Assembly (NCBI GenBank): GCA_947501355.1
Contig: CANMVA010000001.1
Coordinates: forward strand, 1,310,001 to 1,374,000
Length of the DNA stretch: 64,000 nucleotides
Direction of reading: 5' to 3'
DNA from: an uncultured Paracoccaceae bacterium
Lineage (GTDB): Bacteria; Pseudomonadota; Alphaproteobacteria; Rhodobacterales; Rhodobacteraceae
Shown: piece after piece, positions 17,928 to 26,400 of the stretch
Numbering within the stretch: position 1 is the first letter of the stretch
Layout of the letters: every line of letters starts with the position of its first letter
Position numbers and translations under genes: made by a program
Notes under the pieces: generated by a model
The model's input: the letters and a program-made list of their open reading frames with translations, nothing else
What the model was told of the DNA's origin: nothing
Database searches by the model: none

Positions 17928-18713
17928 AGGGCGATCAGGACTTCCACATCCAAAAGAAGTCAACGCGAGAGCTTGAACTGAAGCGCCAAAATAAGAGATT
18001 TTTTCAGCAGAGTAAGCCCAAACCTACAGAACTTCCGCAATGCAGCGAACGGCGGATATCCGTGTGAACAAGTCTTTATGACTCTTAACGGGAGCGCCAT
18101 AGGGATGGACGCTCTTCAAGTCATTGTCCCGTTTGTACCTTCCTGACCGAGTCGCAGTATGTCCGCGCGACACCAGGGATCTTTGTTATCAACTAATTTC
18201 GGCAAAGGCTGTCGAAAGTGATCTCGTTGGCAACATTCGATGACGTCATCTTCCCAAGATGACCAACGTCGTTATGCTTCCGGATCCATGTCGTCTGAGT
18301 GCAAAATAGTAAAAGCTTTCTCAAACAACGAAAGAAGCATTCTGTATATGGTTTTAATATGCTCGTATGGCTCTTGAGACATTGGCTTGGGCAACTGTGA
18401 TTGGCCATGAGCAGAAGGTCAGCGTTGTCTATGACCATCCTAAGAAATTTGTTATATTCTTGAGACAGACTGCAATACAGTTCGCTTACTTCATTTACAG
18501 TCTCAACCTATCTTCGCGAACGATACCAAAATTGCCGGCGGGAAGCCAAGTGTGATAGCAAGATAGACCAGTCCTTCTAGCCAGATCATTCGGCCTCTGC
18601 TTGCATTGTTTGACGGACAGTAGCCTAGATTGCCCAAGCCGTCTAAACGCAGAATGCGGACATCGCAAAACCTGATCTGTTCGTCCTGCCGAACGGCTCT
18701 TCCTCAGAAGAAC
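17928..18713. other. Gene-poor, AT-richer stretch at right edge of accessory island
   Basis: About 790 bases without a convincing gene. Short open frames exist on both strands, for example 18193-18438 minus and 18367-18555 plus, but none shows family resemblance, good codon usage or a proper ribosome-binding site. Composition is lower in GC than flanking core genes, mainly from 18180 to 18560. It is probably decayed foreign DNA left beside the transposase relic. Confidence 0.5.
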
Positions 18714-19160
18714 CTACCCCTCCATCTCCTTAATCATATCCACCCGGACCCCATGCCGTCCTCCTTCAAACTCCGCCCCCAAAAACGCATCCACGATCTC
18801 CAGTGCCAGCCCTTCGCCCAGCACCCGCGCGCCCAAAGCCAGCATATTCGCATCATTATGCGCCCGTATCATCTTTGCCGAGAACGTGTCCGCACACACC
18901 CCGCACCGAATACCCTTCACCTTATTCGCCGCCATCATGATCCCCTGACCGGTTCCGCAAACCAAGATCCCCAGATCAGCCTCGCCCGCTGCCACAAGCC
19001 GCGCTGCGGCTTCGCCATGCTTGGGATAATGCGTGCTCTCAGGGCTCACCGGTCCGATATCGTTCACGTCAAACCCGCGCTTTGCGATATGCGCCGCAAT
19101 CGCCTGCCGCAGCTCAATCGCCGCGTGGTCGCTGGAAAGCACGATCCGTTTGCTGCTCAT
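18714..19160 (-). CDS. rpiB: Ribose-5-phosphate isomerase B
   Basis: A 148-residue RpiB/LacAB-family sugar-phosphate isomerase interconverting ribose 5-phosphate and ribulose 5-phosphate. Visible motifs: SSDHAAIELR near the N-terminus (phosphate and catalytic Asp/His), LVCGTGQGIMMAANKVKGIR in the middle with the catalytic Cys, and RAHNDANMLALGARVLG. Full length. It is divergent from the HMG-CoA reductase operon across a 287-base gap, and marks the return to core genes after the accessory island. Confidence 0.94.
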   Translation of the reverse strand: MSSKRIVLSSDHAAIELRQAIAAHIAKRGFDVNDIGPVSPESTHYPKHGEAAARLVAAGEADLGILVCGTGQGIMMAANKVKGIRCGVCADTFSAKMIRAHNDANMLALGARVLGEGLALEIVDAFLGAEFEGGRHGVRVDMIKEMEG

Positions 19161-19447
19161 GGTAAATCCCCCGTCTGTCAGTTCGCGCGGACCCTAGAGC
19201 CAAACACACCCGGGCGCCACCCAACATCCTGAAAACAAGCCTATTTCTTAACGGACCGCACGCTCGAAACATAACATAATATCGACGTGAAGGCGAAATT
19301 CTCCAAGCATTTCAAGCCGATCCCGCCCCGCGTTTCGCATGCGAAACCCAAGCTGGAAAAGGGGTCCTTAACGGGCAATTTTCCCGGTCCCATTCCCGTG
19401 AAAGCTGTATAAGATCGGCGTTAATCAAAGGGGCAGGGGTAACAAGT

Positions 19448-20716
19448 ATGGTCGTTCCGTTTCACGTTACCGAGATGCTGAAACGCGTCCGCGCGCGGTT
19501 TTTCGAACAGGGGAGCGAGACGCGCATGCTGCCCAAGGACGACGATTTCACGACGCTGCGCCCCGTCCGCTCCGCGTCTGAAACCTCAATCAACCGCTAT
19601 TGGTCCCGCCTGATGGACGGTCCCGCGTCCGAGGCCGACAAAGCCGCCATTGCTGATGCAGAGACGGTTTCGCATGCGAACGCCTATTCCGCGAACATCG
19701 AAAACATGATCGGCACCGTCAAAATCCCCGTCGGCATCGCAGGCCCCCTGCGCATCAACGGGCTTTATGCCGACGGCGATTACCACATCCCCATGGCCAC
19801 GTCCGAAGCCGCCCTCGTCGCCTCCTACGCCCGCGGCGCTTACGTGGCGACCAAAGCAGGCGGCATCTCCACCGCCGTCCTTTACGAAGGCGTCCTACGC
19901 ACCCCCGCATTCACCTTCGACACCCTGCTGGAAGCGGGCATGTTCATCGACTGGGTCGTCGCCAACACCGACCTGCTGAAACAAGCGGCTGAGGCCACGA
20001 CAAACCACGGCAAGCTCACCTCGCTTGAGCCGGTCATCGACAACAACGTCGCCTTCCTGCTCTGCCGCTACACCACCGGCGACGCCGCAGGGCAAAACAT
20101 GGTCACAATCGCCACCAACGCGCTGTGTGAGACCATCGCCGAACACTGCCCCGTCCCCATCAAGCGCTGGTACGTCGAAGGCAACTTCTCCGGCGACAAG
20201 AAAGCCTCCTCCCTCGGCACGATCACGGGGCGGGGGCGCAAGGTTTCCGCCGCCGTCACGCTGCCTGACGCGCTGATCGAAAAGGCGCTCCACACCACCA
20301 CGGACGAAATGCTGGACTACGCCCGCGTCGCCAATCTCGGTGCGCTTCTGTCGGGCCAACTCGGCGCCCAAGCCCACTATGCCAACGGCCTCGCCGCCTT
20401 CTACATCGCCACCGGCCAAGACGCCGCTTGCGTCGCTGAATCGGCCGTCGGCTTCACCCGGATGGAGCGGCGCGACGGCGGCCTTTTCTGCTCCGTCACC
20501 ATGCCCAATATCCTTGTTGGCTCCGTCGGCGGCGGCACGTCGCTCCCGTCCCAAACCGCAGGCCTCAACATCCTCGGCCTGAAAGGCGCAGGCCATGGTG
20601 CCGCCCTTGCCGAGGTCACAGCTGCCCTCTGCCTGTGCGGAGAAATCTCCATCGTCGCCGCCATGGCCGCGGGCCATTTCACCCGCGCGCATGACAGCTT
20701 GGCCCGCCAACGATGA
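19448..20716 (+). CDS. HMG-CoA reductase, first gene of seven-gene operon
   Basis: A 422-residue hydroxymethylglutaryl-CoA reductase producing mevalonate from HMG-CoA with NAD(P)H. It follows the class I pattern: ENMIGTVKIPVGIAGPL at residues 85-101, catalytic Glu120 in MATSEAALVAS, the D-K-K triplet at 250-252, GQD with Asp325, NILVGSVGGGTSLPSQ, and a C-terminal AGHFTRAH with catalytic His415. All four catalytic residues are present, so it should be active. Rhodobacterales normally make isoprenoids by the MEP route, so a stand-alone reductase with no mevalonate kinases nearby is unusual. It lacks a membrane anchor. The stop overlaps the next start (ATGA), and it leads an operon that extends to 28614. 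Confidence 0.93.
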   Translation: MVVPFHVTEMLKRVRARFFEQGSETRMLPKDDDFTTLRPVRSASETSINRYWSRLMDGPASEADKAAIADAETVSHANAYSANIENMIGTVKIPVGIAGPLRINGLYADGDYHIPMATSEAALVASYARGAYVATKAGGISTAVLYEGVLRTPAFTFDTLLEAGMFIDWVVANTDLLKQAAEATTNHGKLTSLEPVIDNNVAFLLCRYTTGDAAGQNMVTIATNALCETIAEHCPVPIKRWYVEGNFSGDKKASSLGTITGRGRKVSAAVTLPDALIEKALHTTTDEMLDYARVANLGALLSGQLGAQAHYANGLAAFYIATGQDAACVAESAVGFTRMERRDGGLFCSVTMPNILVGSVGGGTSLPSQTAGLNILGLKGAGHGAALAEVTAALCLCGEISIVAAMAAGHFTRAHDSLARQR

Positions 20717-21609
20717 GCCTCGCAAAAACACTCTGGATCTACCAGTCCGAGCGTTTCCCGCTTGCCAAAACCGTGCCTTTGCTCACGGTCTTTTCCGCCG
20801 CCTCGATCAACGTCTCCGCCTTCCTCGCAGGCCGCGATCTGCCCGGCCCCACAGCCTACCTGACAGGCTTCGCCTTAGCTCTGATCCTTTTCTTCCAAAT
20901 GCGCGTCGCGGATGAGGTCAAAGACGCCGAAGACGACGACAAGTACCGCCCCGAACGCCCGATCCCGCGCGGTTTGGTTTCGCTGCGAACCATCGTTTTA
21001 TGCGGCCTCGCCACGATCCCCATCGCTGCGCTCATCGCACTCCCCGCAAACGTCCTGACCTTGCTCCTGCTCACATGGGCCTGGCTCGCCGCGATGACCT
21101 TCGAGTTCGGCGTCCCTGAATGGCTCAAAGCGCGCCCCGTCCTCTACCTGCTCAGCCACATGGCGATCATGCCGCTCATCGACCTGTTGCTCACCGGCAT
21201 CGAATGGCGCCCCGGCGGCGGCCCCGCGACCGCCCTCTGGCTCTTCCTCGCCCTCTCTTTCGTCAACGGAGTTGTCCTCGAACTCGGCCGCAAACTTTGG
21301 GCGCCGGAAAGCGAGCGGGAAGGGGTCGAAACCTACTCCAAACTCTGGGGCCCCAAACGCGCCGCAACCGTCTGGGCAAGCTTCATCCTCATCGCCTACG
21401 CCCTCCTTCTCGGTGTCGGCTACGCGCTGGGCCTGCTCCTCCCCATGGCCTTCATCGGGGGAGCCGCCGCCGCGATCACGCTTTACACGGCGGTTTCGTA
21501 CGCGAAACGCCCCACCGTCAAAGCCGAGAAACGGGCCGACACGATGGCGGGCCTCTGGGTACTGATCTGCTACGGCGCCGCAGGCTTTCTTCCACTGGTA
21601 CTGACATGA
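20713..21609 (+). CDS. UbiA-family prenyltransferase
   Basis: A 298-residue integral membrane protein of the UbiA superfamily with eight or nine helices. The first Asp-rich motif is at residues 67-76 (DEVKDAEDDD) followed by RPERPIPRGLVS. The second motif region at 190-210 reads ELGRKLWAPESEREGVETYS, which departs from the usual D-x-x-x-D form, as in a subset of bacterial UbiA proteins. UbiA enzymes transfer a prenyl group from a diphosphate to an acceptor at the membrane; this acceptor is unknown. Four-base overlaps join it to the HMG-CoA reductase and to the dikinase gene. It is not UbiA of ubiquinone synthesis or bacteriochlorophyll synthase by its motifs. Confidence 0.88.
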   Translation: MSLAKTLWIYQSERFPLAKTVPLLTVFSAASINVSAFLAGRDLPGPTAYLTGFALALILFFQMRVADEVKDAEDDDKYRPERPIPRGLVSLRTIVLCGLATIPIAALIALPANVLTLLLLTWAWLAAMTFEFGVPEWLKARPVLYLLSHMAIMPLIDLLLTGIEWRPGGGPATALWLFLALSFVNGVVLELGRKLWAPESEREGVETYSKLWGPKRAATVWASFILIAYALLLGVGYALGLLLPMAFIGGAAAAITLYTAVSYAKRPTVKAEKRADTMAGLWVLICYGAAGFLPLVLT

Positions 21610-24026
21610 TCCTGACCGCCGTCCAAGCCACCGATCCCGCCACCGCAGGCGGCAAAGGCGCCTCCCTCGCAGCGCTCACCAAAGCTGGCTTCCACGTCCC
21701 ATCCTTCTGCGTGCTAGAGGCCTCAGCCTTCTCCGGCGACCCCGCTAATCCGACCCCAAAACGCGGCCTGAAAACCGCGCTCACAAAAGCCGCCACGGCC
21801 CTCGGCCCTGGCCCCTACGCCGTTCGCTCCTCCGCCCGCGCCGAGGACGGGGCCGAACACTCCCATGCAGGCCAGTTCGACACCGTCCTGAACGTCCCCA
21901 AATCCGGCCTTCTGGACGCCGCCGCCCAAGTCTGGTCCTCCGGTTTCGCTGCGACTGTGACCACCTACCGCGACCTCAAAACCGGCGACGTGGCAGAGCC
22001 GCCTGCCATCGTCATCCAGCAAATGATCCCCGCCGAGGCTGCAGGCGTCGCCTTCTCCGCCGACCCTGTCACCGGCCTGCGCGATCATGTCGTGATCTCG
22101 GCCATCAAAGGGCTGGGCGAGGCGCTGGTGAGTGGCGAAGAAGACGGCGAAGACTGGCTTCTCGACGCTGCCGCCACACCTCTCACCGCACCCGAAACGC
22201 CAGAGGTGTTAACCATCGAACAAGCGCACGAAATCGCCGCTCTCGCGCGCCAGGCAGAGGCCGCTTTCGGTGCGCCCCAAGACATCGAATGGGCCATCGC
22301 CGACGGCACGCTCCATATGCTGCAGTCCCGCCCGATCACCACTGATCTCAAGGCCCCCGCACATCCTGACACCAACCTCGTCATCCTCGACAATTCCAAC
22401 ATCGTCGAAAGCTATCCCGGCCTTGTCAGCCCCCTGACTTACAGTTTTGCAACTTACGTCTACGCCCGCGTCTACCGCGCTTTCGTCCGTCTATTGGGCG
22501 TGTCCGAGACGCAAATCGCCACCAACGCCGCCGTCTTCGACAACATGCTCGCCCGCCTTGATGGCCGCGTTTATTACAACCTCGGCAACTGGTATCGCGC
22601 CCTTGCTTTGCTGCCCGGGTTCACCCTGAACCGCGCCTTCATGGAAACCATGATGGGCGTCGATGAACCTCTGCCAGAGGAACTCACCAACGCCATCGCG
22701 CCCCCCGACTTAGAAGGCTGGGCCAAATGGCGCGATTACGGACGGGTCGCCCGCGTCGGAGGCGGCCTGATCTGGCAAGCCCTTCGCCTCCCACACACCC
22801 GCGCGCGTTTCTACGCACGCCTCAACACGGCGCTCTCCCGAGGCGACGCGCACAAGACAGCAAACCTCACCGAGCTCGCGTCCGAATACCGCGCGATTGA
22901 AAGCGAATTGCTCGACCAATGGGACGCCCCTCTGGTCAATGATTTCCTCTGCATGATCGGCTTCGGTCTGTCGCGCAATCTGCTTGAGAAATGGGCTGGT
23001 CCGAAGGGTTTGAGCTTCCATAACGACGTCATGATCGGGCAGGGGGACATCGTCTCCGCCGAGCCCGCTCAACGCATCGCCAAAATCGGCGCGATGGTCG
23101 CAGCCAAAGGCGAAACCGACGCGGAATGCGCAGCGAAACAGCACCCGGAAATCTCCGCGGAGATCGACAGTTACCTCGCCAAGTTCGGCGATCGCTGCAC
23201 GCAGGAACTTAAACTGGAGTCGATCCCCCTGTCCGACGACCCCGCCCAGCTTTACGCCGCCATCAGCGCTCAAGCGGCGCGCCCTGTCGCGGCTCACGAG
23301 CATGCCGATCCCGACTGGTCCGCGCTGATCTCAAACCCCGTCAAACGCACCGTCGCCAAAGCGGTCACCAACTGGGCCAAAGCTCGCGTCCGCGACCGTG
23401 AAAACCTGCGCTTTGAGCGGACGCGCATCTTCGGTCATGCTCGCCGGATTTTCCTTGCGATGGGCCGCGAGTTAACCGCGTTAGGCAAGCTAAGCGATCC
23501 CCGCGACGTCTTCTTTTTGACCGTCGATGAGGTGCTGGGGGCCATTGAAGGATCAGGGTTACCACAAGACCTCAGCGCCTTGGTTTCGCTGCGAAAAGCC
23601 GAAGAGGTCTCCTCCGCCAGCCGCCCTGATCCAGAGGAACGCCTAATGATCCGCGGGGCCGCAATCACCGCGCCCGTCGCCACCGCCGCGCCGCCCCCGC
23701 CAACGGGCGATCTGCAACACGCCACCGGCTGTTCGGCGGGCGTGGTCACGGCGAAGGCCCGTGTGATCCTTGATCCGCGCACGGAAAGCTTGACGCCGGG
23801 CGAAATCCTGGTCGCGCGCAACACCGATCCGGGTTGGATTGCGGTCTTCTCCAACGCCTCCGCCATTGTCGTCGAACGCGGCTCGCTGCTGTCGCATTCA
23901 GCCATTGTCGCGCGCGAATTGGGCATCCCCTGCGTCGTAGGCTTGAAAGGGGCGACGAAGTGGGTAACTTCCGGCGAAGCCATTGAAGTGAATGGAGAAA
24001 CCGGCACCGTGAGGAAGCTGAAATGA
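21606..24026 (+). CDS. PEP-synthase / rifampin phosphotransferase-like dikinase
   Basis: An 806-residue ATP-dependent phosphotransferase. Residues 1-290 form the PPDK/PEP-synthase ATP-grasp domain (GGKGASLAALTKAGFHVP, YAVRSSARAEDGAE, ending in the ATP-site IEWAIADGTLHMLQSRP). Residues about 300-680 are a substrate-side domain without the PEP/pyruvate barrel of PpsA. The C-terminus is the swivelling phosphohistidine domain with GSLLSHSAIVARELGIP, His764 being the phospho-carrier. This three-part order matches rifampin phosphotransferase-type enzymes, which split ATP into AMP and Pi and phosphorylate a small molecule. The substrate here is unknown and might be a prenyl, mevalonate or lipid alcohol. 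Start ATG at 21606 overlaps the UbiA stop; the longer frame upstream is a shadow of the UbiA gene. Confidence 0.85.
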   Translation: MILTAVQATDPATAGGKGASLAALTKAGFHVPSFCVLEASAFSGDPANPTPKRGLKTALTKAATALGPGPYAVRSSARAEDGAEHSHAGQFDTVLNVPKSGLLDAAAQVWSSGFAATVTTYRDLKTGDVAEPPAIVIQQMIPAEAAGVAFSADPVTGLRDHVVISAIKGLGEALVSGEEDGEDWLLDAAATPLTAPETPEVLTIEQAHEIAALARQAEAAFGAPQDIEWAIADGTLHMLQSRPITTDLKAPAHPDTNLVILDNSNIVESYPGLVSPLTYSFATYVYARVYRAFVRLLGVSETQIATNAAVFDNMLARLDGRVYYNLGNWYRALALLPGFTLNRAFMETMMGVDEPLPEELTNAIAPPDLEGWAKWRDYGRVARVGGGLIWQALRLPHTRARFYARLNTALSRGDAHKTANLTELASEYRAIESELLDQWDAPLVNDFLCMIGFGLSRNLLEKWAGPKGLSFHNDVMIGQGDIVSAEPAQRIAKIGAMVAAKGETDAECAAKQHPEISAEIDSYLAKFGDRCTQELKLESIPLSDDPAQLYAAISAQAARPVAAHEHADPDWSALISNPVKRTVAKAVTNWAKARVRDRENLRFERTRIFGHARRIFLAMGRELTALGKLSDPRDVFFLTVDEVLGAIEGSGLPQDLSALVSLRKAEEVSSASRPDPEERLMIRGAAITAPVATAAPPPPTGDLQHATGCSAGVVTAKARVILDPRTESLTPGEILVARNTDPGWIAVFSNASAIVVERGSLLSHSAIVARELGIPCVVGLKGATKWVTSGEAIEVNGETGTVRKLK

Positions 24027-25123
24027 GTCAAGCCGACATCGCCAAACGCGCTCAGTTCGACATCATCCGCTACGCCCAGCTATGGGAGGATGCGGACGTG
24101 CTAACCAAGGCGATGGGCGACGTTGCAGGGGGCACTTTGGTGTCCATCTGCTCTGCTGGCGACAATGCACTAAGCCTGCTGACGCTGGACCCTGCCAAGG
24201 TCGTCGTGCTGGACCTGTCGCCGGCGCAAATCGCCTGTCTCAAGCTGCGGATCGGCGCGCTTCAGACGCTCCATCATAATGAATTTCTGGCGCTGATGGG
24301 GGCGCGGCCAGCCAAAAATCGAGCGGCCCTTTTGGATCGGGCCCTTGTCCCGCTCGATGTCGAAACGCAGGCGTTTTGGGCCGATAAAGTTGCGGATGTG
24401 CAAGCCTATGGGGCGGGTGGTGTCGGCAAGTTCGAGCGGTATTTCAGGCTGTTTCGTCAGGTGGTGCTGCCGCTGGCCCATAATCGCACAACGGTAGATG
24501 AGATATTTGTCTCGAAGCCGAAGGAGGCGCGTCAGGATTTCCTCGAAAACCGTTTTGAGACATGGCGTTGGAACACGCTTTTGAAGCTCTTTTTCTCGCG
24601 CTTCATGATGGGTCGGATGGGCCGCGACAAAGCGTTTTTCGACCATGTGGACGGCTCCGTTTCGGACCATGTGGCGCGCCGTATCCGCCATGCAGCGATT
24701 GATTTGGACCCTGTGGATAACCCTTACCTACATTGGATTTTGAAGGGGGGGCACAGCGATGCGCTGCCCATGCCTTGGCGTGAAGAACACTACCAGACGA
24801 TCCAGGATCGGCTGGACAGGCTCGATATCCGTTTGGGCGCGTTGGAGGCGTTTGTCGAAAGCGGCGAAAAGGCGGATGGCTATAATCTGTCAGACATCTT
24901 TGAATACATGTCCCCCGAAATTGCATCGCAGGTGTATGAGAGCCTCTTGAAGGCGTCCAACCCCGGGGCGCGGCTCGTCTATTGGAACATGATGGCTCCG
25001 CGGCGGGTGCCGGAAACGCTCTCAAACAAGGTTAAAACGCTTTCATCTCTTGAAAACGAATTGAAGGCGCAGGACAAGGCATTCTTCTACTCGGACTTCG
25101 TCATTGAAGAGGTCTTGGGGTGA
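24023..25123 (+). CDS. BtaA-like DUF3419 protein, SAM-dependent 3-amino-3-carboxypropyl transferase
   Basis: A 366-residue protein of the DUF3419/BtaA family. BtaA moves the 3-amino-3-carboxypropyl group of S-adenosylmethionine to diacylglycerol in betaine-lipid synthesis. The SAM site is seen in LVSICSAGDNALSLLTLDP and VVVLDLSPAQIACLKLR at residues 37-74; the late EYMSPEIASQVYESLLKASNPGARLVYWNM, read in parts, fits the family. No BtaB N-methyltransferase gene follows, so the product is probably not the usual betaine lipid DGTS. Coupled by a four-base overlap to the dikinase gene and to the next gene. Codon choice shifts here from C-ending to G/T-ending compared with the first three genes. 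Confidence 0.87.
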   Translation: MSQADIAKRAQFDIIRYAQLWEDADVLTKAMGDVAGGTLVSICSAGDNALSLLTLDPAKVVVLDLSPAQIACLKLRIGALQTLHHNEFLALMGARPAKNRAALLDRALVPLDVETQAFWADKVADVQAYGAGGVGKFERYFRLFRQVVLPLAHNRTTVDEIFVSKPKEARQDFLENRFETWRWNTLLKLFFSRFMMGRMGRDKAFFDHVDGSVSDHVARRIRHAAIDLDPVDNPYLHWILKGGHSDALPMPWREEHYQTIQDRLDRLDIRLGALEAFVESGEKADGYNLSDIFEYMSPEIASQVYESLLKASNPGARLVYWNMMAPRRVPETLSNKVKTLSSLENELKAQDKAFFYSDFVIEEVLG

Positions 25124-26400
25124 GTTTGGGGCTGCAAATCGGACTTGCTCTGGCCTCGGTCGGCATCCTGATAGGATTGATCGCTGCGGTCAGGGTCGTA
25201 GCGCAAAGGCAAGGCTGGTCGGCCGAGCTTCAACGCAAGTTGGTGCATATCGGAACGGGGCTCTACGCGCTCGTGCTTCCCTGGCTTTTTGCCGAGGATT
25301 GGCCGATCTATTTGCTCCTTGGGTTGGCGCTGATCGTGATGACCGGATTGCGCTTTGCCAAAGGGGGGCTGGGCGGAACACTGCACGGCGTAGAGCGCAA
25401 CAGCTACGGAGACTACCTGCTGGCCGTCGCCATCGGCGCGGTCCTGCTTTTGTCAGAGCGGGATATGCTGCTTTACAGCTTGCCGTTGGCCGTGCTGGCG
25501 CTGTCTGACGCTGCGGCAGCGCTTGCCGGATCGACCTATGGAAAACGCTTTTATGCCGTTGAAGATGGACGAAAGTCCTTCGAGGGAAGCGCTATCTTCT
25601 TTCTCGTGACGCTTGTCATTGCGATGAGTGTTTTGATCCTGACGCAAGCGCAAACAGGGCCCGAGACGCTTCTTTTGGCGCTGTTGGTCGCAGTGTTCGG
25701 CACTCAGTTTGAAGCGGATAGTTGGCGCGGATTTGATAATCTTTTCCTGCCGTTAGGTTTGTTGATTATCTTGGCGGTGCATCGTGACAGCCCTGTTGAA
25801 ACCCTACTCGCTTTGGCACTTGTCTACCTTGCGGCGCTCGCGATGGTGCCGTTGATTTCAGGCGCACTTGGGGTCTCAAAGCATGTCACGCGGGTCTATC
25901 TGGTGGCGTTTTTCCTGATCCTGTCGGTCACCGAATGGAGCAACGCGGTGCTGCCCGCTTGTGTCCTCGCGGCGCATTTGATGATCCGGCGGATCGCGCC
26001 CAGCGAGGATCCGTTTCCAGAGCTGGATGTGGTCGCCGGATTGGCTTTGATCAGCTTTGGATGGTTGGCTTTGGGCTTTGCAATGGGTCCGAATGCATTG
26101 GGCTTTTACGCGATGACCTGCGCGGGGTTGGCAGCGGCGTTGGTCGCTTTGGGAACACCTCTTTGGGGGGCTGTCGCTGGTGTTTTCCTGGTCGGTTTCT
26201 GCGCGGTCTTTGTGCCTTTGAGCGGCGAGGCTGTCGGAGCATTTCTGGTTCCGCTCAGCGCCGTTTCTGTCGCGATCATGGTGGCCATATCCGCGCTTCG
26301 TCCGACGCTGTTTGCCCGGCTTCGGGTGCTGAAACTTGCGCTATTGGCGCTGGCCGTTCCGCTGGGGGCGTATGGGGTTCAATTCGGAGGGGGCGGATGA
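25120..26400 (+). CDS. Phytol/dolichol kinase-like membrane protein with extra C-terminal membrane half
   Basis: A 426-residue polytopic membrane protein beginning with GTG at 25120 inside the stop of the previous gene. The N-terminal half matches the CTP-dependent polyprenol/phytol kinase family (dolichol kinase, VTE5): RKLVHIGTGLYALVLPWLF near residue 38, then LSDAAAALAGSTYGKR with GRKSFEGSAIFF at about residues 127-155. Such enzymes phosphorylate isoprenoid alcohols. Bacterial members are usually 200-240 residues; here a second half of about six further helices (residues 215-426) has no recognised domain. With UbiA in the same operon, making a prenyl phosphate donor is a sensible inference. 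A cytidylyltransferase role is an alternative. Confidence 0.8.
   Translation: MSLGLQIGLALASVGILIGLIAAVRVVAQRQGWSAELQRKLVHIGTGLYALVLPWLFAEDWPIYLLLGLALIVMTGLRFAKGGLGGTLHGVERNSYGDYLLAVAIGAVLLLSERDMLLYSLPLAVLALSDAAAALAGSTYGKRFYAVEDGRKSFEGSAIFFLVTLVIAMSVLILTQAQTGPETLLLALLVAVFGTQFEADSWRGFDNLFLPLGLLIILAVHRDSPVETLLALALVYLAALAMVPLISGALGVSKHVTRVYLVAFFLILSVTEWSNAVLPACVLAAHLMIRRIAPSEDPFPELDVVAGLALISFGWLALGFAMGPNALGFYAMTCAGLAAALVALGTPLWGAVAGVFLVGFCAVFVPLSGEAVGAFLVPLSAVSVAIMVAISALRPTLFARLRVLKLALLALAVPLGAYGVQFGGGG

Noticed and set aside
18193-18555. Overlapping short frames on both strands in the AT-richer gap
   Set aside because: No motif, no good start site, and composition-driven frames are expected here.
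23700-24050. Replication origin at the skew switch
   Set aside because: No dnaA, parAB, repABC, hemE, DnaA-box cluster or AT-rich unwinding region is present; the point lies inside coding sequence. The skew change is kept as an observation only.
24023-25123. Standard betaine-lipid (DGTS) synthesis
   Set aside because: Only a BtaA-like gene is present; the required BtaB N-methyltransferase is not next to it.
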